DNA from: Parapristionchus giblindavisi
Taxonomy: Eukaryota > Nematoda > Chromadorea > Rhabditida > Diplogasteridae
NCBI GenBank assembly: GCA_943737045.1
Contig: CALSFV010000208.1
Span: 1,488,001-1,552,000 of the forward strand
DNA length: 64,000 nucleotides
Direction: 5' to 3'
A model generated the notes under the pieces. That model was not told the DNA's origin, did no database searches, and worked only from the letters and a program-made list of their open reading frames with translations. Made by a program: the position numbers and the translations under genes. Of the stretch, positions 23,494 to 35,403 are shown one piece after another; within the stretch, counting starts at the first letter, position 1, and every line of letters starts with the position of its first letter.

Positions 23494-24207
23494 ATTATAC
23501 CTGCCCATAGTATTATTACATATATTTGTACTTAATTGCTTCAATTTCAAACTTTAATTAATCTACTTACATGTACATTTTGGATAGTGCCTAATCGATT
23601 GTTTGGGAATCTCGCTAAAACATAAACTTCGCAGTTAGTGTAAATAACAAGAATGATTGATTATTAATAGTTATATTCACTGTCCGGTTGTAATCTACGT
23701 AGCATCAATTCCCTGTAGGAAGACGCGTTTTCGAGAACAATATGATATTCGTAATATGGTACCTTTTTCGGAGCATAATTTCCCTTCACATATGCCATAT
23801 ATCATTTAATGATTTCCCACTTTCGCTTCTGCCAATTTAACCGTATTGACTAGGTGACCAATTCCTTATATTCATGACTCCATGATCTCATGACCAATCA
23901 ATCCTTCCATACACTTTATCGTTCCACCTACAACTTTACATAACATTCAACTGTTCACATTGTTCTAAATGTGATATATAACTATATAAATCGTGTTTAT
24001 TACTAAATAAACCATGTACATATACACAAATGAACAAAACCATGATGACGGGAGTGATGATTGATGAACCGTAGTAGAAACTGAGTAAGTGAAGAGCAAG
24101 AGCGATGAAGAACCTGACATTGTTCTTATTATCAACACATATTCTGTTTGAGAACTTATCATCGCTTTGTGAAAACTTGATCGCTAATCGATCTCTCACC
24201 TCTGTTT
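23494..24207. other. Convergent intergenic region
   Basis: AT-rich spacer between the nse-1-like gene and the end of the minus-strand glycine-rich gene. No exon is supported. Confidence 0.45.
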
Positions 24208-25331
24208 CTATCGTCGACCGAAACTGCTGTCGTCACCGAACGATGGAGGACCGGATTTGATTCCTCCACCACCACCATTGCCTCCAAAAGAACCACCTGA
24301 TCCTCCGAATGACCCCGATCCACCTGAAGAACCGCCAAAACCTCCCTGAGAACCGCCAAAACCACCGGATCCACCCTGTGACCCTCCGAATCCACCAGGA
24401 CCGCCCTGGCTTCCACCGAATCCTCCTGATCCCGAACCGCCGAAGCCTCCGGCGCCTCCCTGTGAACCTCCAAAACCTCCAGATCCTGAACTTCCAAATC
24501 CGCCCTGGCTACCACCGAAACCACCAGAACCTCCTTGCGAGCCTCCGAATCCTCCAGAGCCTCCTTGGTTTCCTCCGAAGCTTCCAGATCCTGAACTTCC
24601 AAATCCGCCTTGGTTGCCACCAAAGCCGCCAGATCCTCCCTGATTTCCGCCAAATCCTCCAGGTCCTCCCTGATTTCCGCCAAATCCTCCAGGTCCTCCC
24701 TGATTTCCTCCAAATCCTCCAGGTCCTCCCTGATTTCCTCCAAATCCTCCAGGTCCTCCCTGATTTCCTCCAAATCCTCCGGGTCCTCCCTGATTTCCTC
24801 CAAATCCTCCAGGTCCTCCCTGATTTCCGCCGAATCCTCCGGGTCCATCTTGCGAACCTCCAAAGCCACCCTGGTTTCCGCCGAAGCCGCCTTGGCTTCC
24901 TTGGTTGCCTCCAAAGCCACCTTGACCTCCGAATCCTCCCCTTCCTCGACCACCATGACGACCACGGTGTCCCTACAAGGTAAATTTGTAAAATAATGTT
25001 TGAATATTGAGCAACATGAACAAAATGAACAACAGTGGGTAAAAATCGAAACATATTTTAAAAAGAGACATACCCATCCTCTTCCTCCTCTTCCATTCTC
25101 CCACCATTGATCTCCACTTCCAGGACCAGACCACCAGTTATCACTTCCGCCTCCTGAAATTAGTAAAACAATATTTAAAGAAGCCAATTAATCATTCGTT
25201 AATATGGTAAATATGGTGATCTGAGGAACGGAAAATTAATTACCTCCCCATCCTCCTTGCCTCTTTTCTCTCAACACTTCGAACGATGAAACAAGTCCAA
25301 GTAATGCTATCAGAAGAATGAACAATCTCAT
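24208..25331 (-). CDS. Secreted glycine-rich repeat protein, 310 residues
   Basis: Three exons: 25331-25244, 25153-25074 and 24972-24208 (933 bases, in phase). The protein begins with a clear signal peptide (MRLFILLIALLGLVSS), a possible dibasic site (EKR), a Trp/Gly-rich stretch (SDNWWSGPGS) and HRGRHGGRGRGG. Then come many copies of GGFGGNQGG/PGGFGGNQGG-like units, and it ends SSFGRR. It is probably secreted, acting in the extracellular matrix, cuticle or as a glycine-rich antimicrobial-type peptide; these are family-level guesses. The repeat array at 24640-24850 is nearly regular at 30 bases per unit, so copy number may vary between strains. The antisense frames over this repeat are compositional shadows. 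Confidence 0.85.
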
Positions 25332-26045
25332 TCTGTAATCTCATTTTGTTTATGAAAATGTTAAAATCAATTCAAGTGTTTAACGACGAAATGCGGAAAT
25401 AGTGGAGATATTGATCGTTTGAACAAGAAAAAGGGAAGAGATGAAGAGCTGATAATGAGTCGATGTTCGTCTTTTATATCGGTTCACGTTTCACCCTATT
25501 TATCCCATTGCGCGAACTTGAAATGTTTCTCTTTCACCCACTCTCTTATCTTTATCGTTTAGCTACTACAATGAATTGTGTTGAAGAAGTGTGAAGTGTG
25601 ATGATTCACTCATTATTTTGGTAGGCTATGATACTTCCCCATGCTATTTATGTACTTCAATGACTGTGGCCGACTGATCGAGTACATACAAAGAAAAAAT
25701 CAAAGTTAAAAATGTGCACCACCCAAGATCAATGTTATAGTAGTGCCATATACATATCATGAAGAAGATCTAGCAGAATAATTATTTATTTCCTGTGCAC
25801 GTAACAATATATAATATCTCATATATGCATATTATAGATCGATTGCACTATATATGATCTATGACAATGACTCTGGAGCAAAGACATTTGTGTAAGTAGT
25901 AGCTTGAATGGAATACATTGTGACTCGTAATGGAAGAGAACAACAGAGAATAGACTAAGCGGGCAAATTATTAAGCGTACATTATTAGACTATATTTGAT
26001 GATTGCACATATGCACATGATGTATTATAAATATGATGAGGTAAA
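25332..26045. other. Intergenic, upstream of the glycine-rich gene
   Basis: AT-rich spacer holding the promoter of the glycine-rich gene and the 3' region of the large secreted-protein gene. No exon is seen. Confidence 0.45.
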
Positions 26046-29000
26046 TTATCCGAAGAAGCTGAAACTGTCATCTTTGGTGTTCTTCTCTACTTCATTGAAG
26101 TCGACATCGGGACCACGTCCACCTCCGAAACCTCCTGAATCAGGATTTATATAGATTTTTTGCAACCGATGGCCAATGTTCTTTGCTGAACCAATTGCTT
26201 TGGCAATTCTCATCATTTTTAAATGAAAATGGAAGGAGATTAAAATGGAAGGTGACCATTGGTGAATAAAACATAGAATGATTGAACCATTAATTATTGA
26301 TAAGAATGAATCAAAAAGAAATAAGTAAAATACAGTACCTCCGCCTCCTCCGAATGATCCTCCTCCACCTCCAAAACCTCCTCCTGCTCTATTTTGCAGT
26401 GCCTCAGGAGGTGGAGTAAACTCTAGTTTTACCGGAGTAAATGCCATTCGATCAATGGGCTTCTTTGTTGGCTTAGGTTTAGGTTTAGACTTGGGTTTAG
26501 ACTTTGGCTTATCCTCCTTCTCTTCAGTTGTCTCGTCGCTCTTCTTGGCCTTCTTAGTCTTCTTCTTTTTCTTTGGTGCTTTCTTCTTCTTTTTAGGTTT
26601 CTCTTCAGCGGGCTCAGGCTTTTTCTCAGGTGCTGCTGCTTGAGTTAATCCAAACACTTCACCGCCGCCGAAAGAAGGAATCTCTGGTGGAGGGACATTT
26701 CCTCCCATCATCACTCCTGAAATGAAACGGAAATTGGCTGGAATATCAAGTGTTTATCGAATAGTGGAAAACGTTACTGATGCCAATTTAAAATACCAAT
26801 TTATGAAAATCATAGTCATTTACAGGATACTATTATTGTATTATCTGTGCTAGATCAGTGCCACTTTATGTCTTCCTATCACTCACCACTATCTCCATCA
26901 AACGAGTTCTCCACTCCATCTCGACCCTTTTCATATCCAGCATCTGGCCCTATAATACGGGTTTTAGAACACATCGATGTATGGTACGAAAAACTAAGAA
27001 TGGCTCGCCTTTTGATGTCTTCTTCATCTTCTTTTTGAATTCTTTCTTCACTTCACTCATCAACTGAACTCCACTGCCGCTGGGGTTGAAGCTGAAAGAT
27101 TTTATGCTGATTGTCAATAAGGACCTTTGACCAAATAGTTGCCATGTAAACTCACCCAGGTGGGGCGTTTCCGAACAAGTTCGACTCTGGAGGGGGTCCG
27201 GAAGGCTTGGTCTTCGAAAGACCGGAATCTCCTCCACCTAAACCGCTATCAGCACTGTCGAATCCAGGAGAAGCTCCGGCTCCACCGAAGAGGTTGGATC
27301 CAGGAGCTGGTCCTGATGGTTTGGTTCGAGTTAGACCAGAGTCGGCCCCAGAGTCATCGCCGAATCCCGGTGGAGCTCCCCCGAATAGATTTGACTCGGG
27401 TGGAGGTCCTTTTGGTTTGGTTCGCGTCAATCCAGAATCAGCTCCGTCTACGAATCCCGAATCACCAAAATCAGGTTTGGGTTGAGGCTTTTGCTTGGGT
27501 GGGGAAGATGGTACGATTCCGAATTCCTGAAACGATAATTTCAATAATAATATACATAACAATAATACATCTTGTTGTTCTACAAAAGGTGCTACATAAA
27601 CTAAAACAAGTTTATCGTATTCAATGCATAATGGTTATGATGTACCTTAAACCCTCCTGGAGGGAATGCACCTGGAGGCGGAGCAGAGTTGAAGGTAACT
27701 CCGGAGTCGCCATCGAAGTTCTTGCGAGGTCCATCACTAGAGATCGGTACGAATCCTGAAAAGAATTATTTATCTTTTTAGAGCTCCTTTACAAAATATT
27801 TATTATGTATAATTTGAGTGATGATAGAGAAGACAAGGCTTTATCACTCCTGACATCCCATTTGTTAATTCTTCAATCACCATGTTTTATAATGTTATCA
27901 TACGTTCATCATCGCTCTATTTAATTTATATATTCAGCTCTCTGCTTCTTACCAACATAAATTAACATTATCATTATAATGTATGAAAATTAAATGAAAA
28001 TTAAAGATAGTTTTTTGTTTTGCATCGTTACATTTGTAAAGAAAAGGTGTTTACCTGATTCATTTGGAGAATCAGTTGTGATGAATGATGAGGGATTCTT
28101 CGCTTCATGGACTCCATCCACAACCATGGGCACAGGATTTCCATTCTGATCAAGAAGTAGTGGTAGATTGGCTACGCCATTCTTGCCTGAACAAATGTTT
28201 TCTTAGTCTTTCTTTATTTTGTTTGTTATTTCTTACCGGTATAGATAGGTGGGAGCACTTTGGGTGCGTATTTCTGAGCGAACTGCCTAAGGAGTGATTC
28301 AGGAACGGGAGGAGGAGGAGGAGGGACAGGGGGAGGAGGGAGCCGACCCTGCAATGAAGTCGCTATATGTACATAATTATATTATAGATCATCTTTATTT
28401 CATCTTTTCAATGATATTTAACAATATAATTTATATTATGATCATAAAGGCGTATTCATACTTATTTCGCTTTTACGATAGACTATAATTTTAATACAAA
28501 CATACTCTGTAGTTCCTTGGTGGTGGCGGAGGAGGAGGAGGTGGGGGAGGCGGTGGAGGAGGAGGTGGAGGTGGTGGCACTATACTTGTAGGTAGATCGA
28601 CTTGCTTGAATGACTCTGATACTTGTCTGATCCCAGCAGCCTGACAAAAATATCGTTATTTTTTAACAACGTGACCATAAATCTAAAAAGTGCATGCATT
28701 CAATAATATGACATGAATCACCTGTGCTGGTCGGCGTTGAGGAGGAGGTTGCTGTGGTTCCTTGTTTGGCAGAGTATTTCCATTCAAATCGACTTGAGTA
28801 GGTCTATTAGCAATCTCCTGCAGAATTCTCTGCTTCTCGAATTCCTTTTGCTCAGCCTGAACAATGAGTCAATGATAATTCAATAGCAATCATGAATGTA
28901 TACAGAACAAAACTCATCCATGTTTTAAAGATTGAGCATACCTCTTTCAATAACTGAGCAGCCTTCAGCTTCTCTTTTGCCTGTGCGACTCGTTCAAAGA

Positions 29001-32000
29001 TTGAACTTTGTGCTGCTGCTTGCTCTCTTTGATACGATCCAGGATTGAGGATCTCACGAGCGATTTGACTGCCGAAACCGACGAGGGATTGCTCGTTGAG
29101 AGGTTGGGTGAGGGTGCCTGCAAAGAGCAACGATAATAGTCAAATATTCGGTTTTGGAATCCAATCGATTTCATTTATGTCAATCGGACCTGAAACACAA
29201 TGAAAAAGGTTCTGTATTTCGGTACAAGTCACAAATCAGTAATCAATCAATCAGTTTTCCCTTACCACTGCCACTTGGAACATCAGATTGCGCTGCTTGG
29301 TAGGTGGGAGCTCCGCGAGCGCGAGCCTGTAGTGAGTACATATGTATTATTATATTAACATGATAATTCTCGCTTATTTTATAACAGTTTTCAATTCAAG
29401 ATGGATTAAAAAATGAAAAGTTAAGTTTGATTAGCATAATAAAATATATTTAATTCCGTAATAACGATAATAGTTTGCCGGATTATATTCCTTAGTTAAG
29501 GATAATTCAAAAGACTTACTGCTTGGCTACCAATCAGTGGAAGCAGTAGGGGTGAGATTGAGTCGACGATACCGGCGATTGGAGCTACCACGTTTGAGAT
29601 CTGTGGATCTGCTTGCGAGTTGGCATTTGCCTAAATATATCGTGGCTTACGTTTACTCAGTAATATTACAAGTCTTTCAGATTCGAGCAAATTCTGCCAC
29701 AAGTGATTCAGGCCAAACCCTTATAAGAATGAATATGGAACCGAGATTGCAAATCCGTCCTTTTAAAAGTATTTGAGCTTTTGAATTATCGAAAAATGTT
29801 GTTCAACGGTTTTGTAATAACGGATCTGAATTCACTCCATGAGCATAAAGGTTTGGTTTGAATCTGATTTCGACTTGCGAAAGGCTGGGTGAATTCTTAT
29901 GGGCAATGCCTCTTAATGAAAATTTAATATTGACGTTAGAGTGGACACGTATGTAAGGACAGAATGATCAGCTAATATAATACAGACGACACTTTTGTTA
30001 GCATACATTAAGATTGTAGACAGTGTTAGGAGAAGACGATGCAACTGTTCCATCTTTGGTTGTCGTTGTGGACGTTTGGACATCATCAGCCTGAAGGACA
30101 TTATAGCACACGGACACATTTAATAGTATTTCATCATTATTTTCAACGCCACAATATTTTTGCACATAACACATATGAAGATTATTCAACAATATCACGT
30201 TATCACATTACGCAAAACGAAAACGCCGACACAATGACCAAAATTATTGAAAGTACTATTTACCTGAATGAAACTACCGAGCTCTGGAGTATCTGGTTTT
30301 TTCTCTTTGTCTTCTTCTTCTTCATTTTCCTCCTCTGCTTCAGCATGTTCTTCTTGTTGTTCGAGCTGACGGCGTCGTGTCTCTGAACATAACACTTTTT
30401 ATACCTAGTAAAAATCGCAAAAATCCGCAAATTGCTCACCCTTTCTCTTTGCAATTGCAGCCTTTGCCTTTGCTTCTAAATCAATCAATTCTTGCTGTCT
30501 CTTCTTCTCATCTTCTTCAGCTTTCTTCTGGGCGTCTTCAATCTCTTTCTTCTTTTCTTCAATTTTCTTGAACTCTTCTATTGGAAGATCGTCCGTGATT
30601 TTAGTTTCGTTATCGTCGTACTAAAATTTTTAAAAATTTGTGAAAAGAAAATCTGGCCCAGTTTCAACACTTCATTATTTTAGGGAACAATGTGATAATT
30701 CAATTTCGAGTTTTTTTTCAATACGTTTTGATTATCTCATCTTTAGTTATCATTTAGATTGTAAACAAACCAGTAAATATATTACCTCAGCTTCTGGAAT
30801 AGCTCCTGTACTTTCTTCTTCCTCCTCCTGTATTTCATCACTCTTCTTTTCTTCATCCTCTTCTTTCTCTTCTTTCTCTTCCTCATCTTCGGATCCATCC
30901 TCATTTACTACCTTCAAACTCTTCATTCCATCATCTTCGTCTTTACTCTTCTTACTCTTCTTCTCTTTCTTCTTTGGGGCCTTAGTCGTTGAGCTGGATG
31001 GTTCTTCCCAAGCCTTGATCAGCTCAACGCTCTCTTCAACATCATTGTTGGTGTTCTCTTCAGAATCTCTACTTTTCTTATTCTTTTCTACTTCTTCAGA
31101 TTCTTTAGTCGTTACTTCTTCTTCTTCTTCTTCTGATTTCTTCTTCTCTTCTATATCATTGGTTTCTTCTACAGATTCCTTCTTTTCCTCTAACTCTTCC
31201 GTAGTGGTAATCACTTTCTCGGTAGTCGTTGTTTGCTCTTCAGTTGTCGTTGTCGTTGAGGGAGTAGTAGACGTCGTAGTTGAAGGTGTGGTTGACTCTG
31301 TCGTCGCAGCCTCTGTAGTAGTGGTCTTCTTAGCATTCAGAATAGCTTCTTCTTCCTCTCTCTGCTTTCTCAGGGTTTCTTGTCTCTGCTTTATCTCACG
31401 AAGTCGTTTCTCTTTTTCTTCCAGAAGTTTACGAAGCCGATCTTCTGCATTCTTTTTGTCCTCCTCGAGTTTCTTCCTCAGGGCCGCCTAAAGAAATTTG
31501 ATTCAATCGATTACACAACAACGTATTTTGTATTGATTCAGAAGTATTACTTCTTTCAATTTAATATTTATAATTTTATGGTCATTTTCGAGTTGGTTGG
31601 AACTTTTAAAATTTTTATCTTGACTTTTCGTTGATAAATGGCGAAAAGAAGTAGCAAGGTGTTCTGTAAAAATCGGCAAAAGTTTAAGGTCCTAGGGAGA
31701 TTCGAACTCCCGCTGCTGGATTCAAAGTCCAAAGTGCTAACCGCTACACTATAGGACCAGTGAGAGATGGAGACGATCAACTCTTCCCTATTCTTGTCCT
31801 CTCTCGATCCCTCTTTTTTTCTCTCCCGAAGAGAGAGTGGTCAATGTGCGCGATGGAGACAGATAGAGCGGGGGCACAGCGAAAAGGGGAATAGAAACTA
31901 TAATTATACGTGTAGTGTCTGAAGGGCGGGGTGTACCTTCTCATCAATGGGATTGGGTGTAGTAGAGAGAGTATCATCTATGGCTTCTTCTTCTCCTGAA

Positions 32001-33788
32001 CCTTCTCCACTACCTTCGAGTAGACTATCATGTTCAATAGCCTTCTTTGCCTCGGCACGAGACTTCATTAGGTCGAATTGTCTCAAAGATCAAACATCAA
32101 TACACATATTCGAATACAGATTCCGAATATTAAAGACAAAATATGAAAAGATTGATCAAAGAGTTTTCAAAAAATATATAAAGATCATACTTATTTAGAT
32201 TATATTCTTCCTCCTTCCATCTCATCTTCTCTGTCTTCTCTTCCTCAGTGAAATCATCCCAGTTCATGCCTTCCATGATAATGTTCGTATTGATTTTTAC
32301 CTTAAAAATTTAAAATTTGATGAAATGATATCGTTTTTAATTTTTAATTTTTAAAAATATTAAAACGGGGCTGACCAATAATAAGAAATGATAATATCAA
32401 AACTAACAGGAGCAGTAGTAGTCACTGGTTCCGATTTCTTCACAATCTTCTCCTCCTCCCTCTTCTTCTCATCCTTCTTCTCTTCCTCTCTTCTCTTCTC
32501 TTCGGCTGTTCTTATTCTCACCTTCAATTCAGCATCGCTGTCCTTTTCCAATTCTTTCTCAGTGGTCGTTGATCTCTGAATATCGCACATTCAATGATCT
32601 CTAGAGAACAAGGCTGAATTTTGCGTTTTCAGTAAAATATTTCTCCTTAGCTACACTTGCAGATGGGTAAAAAAACTACAGAGGATAAAGAATAAACATG
32701 CATTTGTGCCAACCCATGTTGTGTTTTTGATCAAATTTGTCCACAGTTTCAACTTTTCACACACCTCTGTAGTAGTAGTGGTGGACGATGAAGTAGTAGT
32801 GGTGGTGGTAGCTGTTGTAGTAGGAGCCTCTGTACTGGTCGTAGTCGGTTCCTCAGTCGTCGTTGTTGTTGTAGCCTCTGTCGTAGTCGTCGTGGTCTTC
32901 TTCGCCCAGAAGGGCTTTCTGGTAGACTTCTTTGGAGTAGTCTTAGGAGTCGTCTTGGGAGTGGTCTTTACAGTAGTCTTCACTGTGGTCTCTTCTTCCT
33001 CCTCTTCCTCTTCTTCCTCACCTTCCTCATCTCCTTCCTCTTCATATTCATCTTCTTCCATCTCCCTTGTTTCCTCTTCCTCCTTCTCTTTCTTCTTCTT
33101 CTCGAGCTCTGCTTTCTTATCTTCGAACTTGTACCTGAGAAAAATTTAAATTGTTTTTTTTTTTCAATTAAAAATCAGTTTCAGTCTGGAAAACGAAAGT
33201 ATTTCGAACTCCCACGAAGCTTTCGCGGGAAAGCGAAAAGGCGCTTTTCTTGATCGGTTTTCACTTTTACTTTAAGGAAGAAGATTCCAATCTGACCGTT
33301 CTATCGGCCTTAATTCACTTTGCTTCCTCATATCTCACTCTACATCTACAGAGCGAAAGATGTTTTGACGATGTTCATTTTCCATATATCTCACCTTGGA
33401 AGGATCAGATTCAGCAACTGAGAATTGATGATATTGTCTCCCTTATGCTTTTTGGCTGGAATGCCTATGACAGGCTTTGTCTGATCATCGCTTGATTTTC
33501 CTCTGAAGAAAGAGGGTCGAACCACCTCATTGGGGCCCGGTGTTGTGCTGAAAAGGGTTTGGGTACGGTATATGAGAAACAATACAATGAATCCGCAATG
33601 GGCTAGAGAGAAATAACTTACGGATCGTACAGTTTTTGATGGGCAATTTTCCTTAGAGTTTCTGTCCAAACACCTAGAGAATGTCGCATGCCAAATGTAT
33701 CAGGGTCATTCTGGGCTTGCTGAGAACCGAAGAATTGACCATCGGCCAATATAGGCATGAATAGTAGAAGGAGAAGCATCTCTCCCAT
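26046..33788 (-). CDS. Large secreted Lys/Glu/Thr/Pro-rich repeat protein, 1391 residues
   Basis: 23 exons summing to 4176 bases in phase. From the start: 33788-33622, 33547-33395, 33134-32765, 32575-32408, 32300-32191, 32081-31937, 31487-30786, 30620-30440, 30382-30264, 30090-30007, 29630-29520, 29326-29266, 29117-28942, 28856-28722, 28640-28506, 28348-28237, 28186-28055, 27755-27646, 27526-27156, 27091-26988, 26949-26887, 26716-26339 and 26134-26046. It has a signal peptide (MGEMLLLLLFMPILADG), then long Glu/Lys coiled-coil runs, mucin-like Thr tracts (TTTTTTEATTTTT), a run of 19 prolines (exon 15), three copies of a DSGLTRTKPSGPPPESNLFGG-like unit, a Lys-rich stretch and a Gly-rich C-terminus. 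It is probably an extracellular matrix or cuticle-associated protein; no named family is recognised. Exons 5 and 6 need AAG and GAG acceptors. Confidence 0.85.
31687..31758 (-). tRNA. tRNA-Gln (UUG)
   Basis: A 72-base cloverleaf. The acceptor stem GGTCCTA pairs with TAGGACC, the D arm is GTGT...GCAC, the anticodon loop is CTTTGAA with anticodon TTG, and the T arm carries GTTCGAATC. It has B-box and A-box promoter elements. It lies in intron 6 (31936-31488) of the large secreted-protein gene, on the same strand, and has no intron of its own. T-rich runs follow its 3' end. Confidence 0.95.
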
Positions 33789-35403
33789 TGTAATGAGAGA
33801 AGATGACCAGGTGAAGATACCCTTTAAGGATGATATTTATGTGGATACATTCAGAGATAGTTGTGAGAGCGAAGAGCAGTGAGTGTTCATGAGAGATAAT
33901 GAGGGAAATGAGTCACAAAGAGATATCGGGTTAGTTGCCATAAGAGCGATCCTATGATTCTTAGGAATGTCTATCACATTAGGCAGATTGCATCGTGATT
34001 AAAGGAACACTAGACATTTGGTATGCGAGAGTGATAATGTCGAAGGTCTTGTACTAGGCAATGAGCTTTATATATAAGAGCGTAGTAGTGGTACGTAACA
34101 ATGCTACGGTGTGAGCAGGCAGATCAGCAAAAACATTAAGTGACTGGATCATGAAGACTTATGAATGAACACGAATTGAAGTGTGAAATTCATCCAGAAT
34201 GGGATCTTCGAAATTGGAAGTAAAAGTGAGATGGATTACGATAGAAAGAAAGAGAAAGTGGATGCAAGAAATGGAGAATATTAAGAGAGAGGTAGAGCGA
34301 GAGTAGCTACTCTCTCTTTCATTCACTCTAAGATCGACAAGATTTGGGTCAGTGAGCGATAGTCATTTAGGTATGTGAAGAGTCGTCCAATAGAGCAAGT
34401 AGAGGAATGGATATATGGACGAAGAGGAAGGAAGACGAGAGTGAAAATGGGAGAAAGAAAGTGAATGATAATAGAAAGGGAAAGCTAACAACGGGAAAAG
34501 AAACAATCTGGTATCGATAGACCACACCTTTCACATCTATTCAATATAGACGATAATGAGTCAGATCTCTTGGATAGTAGACCTAGAATAGATCGAGGGA
34601 TTAGCGGGATTGGTAGACACGAAAAGACGACTGAAAGCGCAAGCAGAAGATGAAACTCTTCTCTATCTCATTCAAATCCGGTAAACGACCCTTGGATTGA
34701 ATAGAATTGAGAGAGCGGAGAAGTGGTCTATTCATTCCAATCCATCATTCATACTTTAGTTCATTTTGTGCGAGTACAATGACAATTGTTGGACTCGGAC
34801 TGCTCGAGTTCGATTCGATTTATGCGAGGACAAAACAAATGAGATCACGAGAATACTGTGTACGGTAGGGAATGAGGAGTGATAAAAAAGTATGAGAGAC
34901 ACTAATCAATGACTATACAACGGGTGATCAGAAGAAAGAATGAAGAAATGGTCACGGTCGAGTTTGAAGAAGAGAGGAAATCGGATGGCATCATCACAGA
35001 ATATTCGTTGAGATGGACAATAATTATTGATTAATTAATACGATTAGGTTATTTGTTTAATAACGAAAAAAGCTAAAGTGGGTCCGAATGACAACAGGCT
35101 AGTGAGGTAGAATTTAAAAATGGAATATTCGAAGCATGAACACATTTAAATTTGTTTTAATATGAAGGAAAATTTTTGGTTGATGCTGCACCCATTAGGG
35201 TTTCACTTGTTGTCACATTTAATAAAATATTTAAAAATTTTAAGTCAAATTTAAATAAACGAGATAGAGAGTGAAGGACTAGTCGAATGATAATAGGGGG
35301 CGTGGCTATACAGGTTCGATTGAGATAATGTATCACATGTTCAGGACAAAATCACTTACACCATCGGAGTTTGAGGCAAAATTTAGGGAAATCTGGGATG
35401 ATT
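33789..35403. other. Intergenic, promoter side of the large secreted gene
   Basis: Purine-rich, with repeated GAGAGTG/AGAAAG words between about 34200 and 34480 and AT-rich sequence at 35100-35260. GC-box-like GGGGGCGTGGC occurs at 35297. It contains the upstream region of the secreted-protein gene and the 3' region of mbr-1. No exon is supported. Confidence 0.45.

Noticed and set aside
24309..24996. Long plus-strand open frames opposite the glycine-rich gene
   Set aside because: They are antisense shadows of a glycine-codon repeat; they lack signals, and the minus strand has a signal peptide and exact splice phases.
30640..31491. Plus-strand Ser/Phe-rich 283-codon frame
   Set aside because: It is the complement of the Glu/Lys-rich exon at 30786-31487 of the large secreted gene.
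33250..33495. Plus-strand 81-codon frame
   Set aside because: It lies over an intron and opposite exon 2 of the large secreted gene, with no supporting splice sites.
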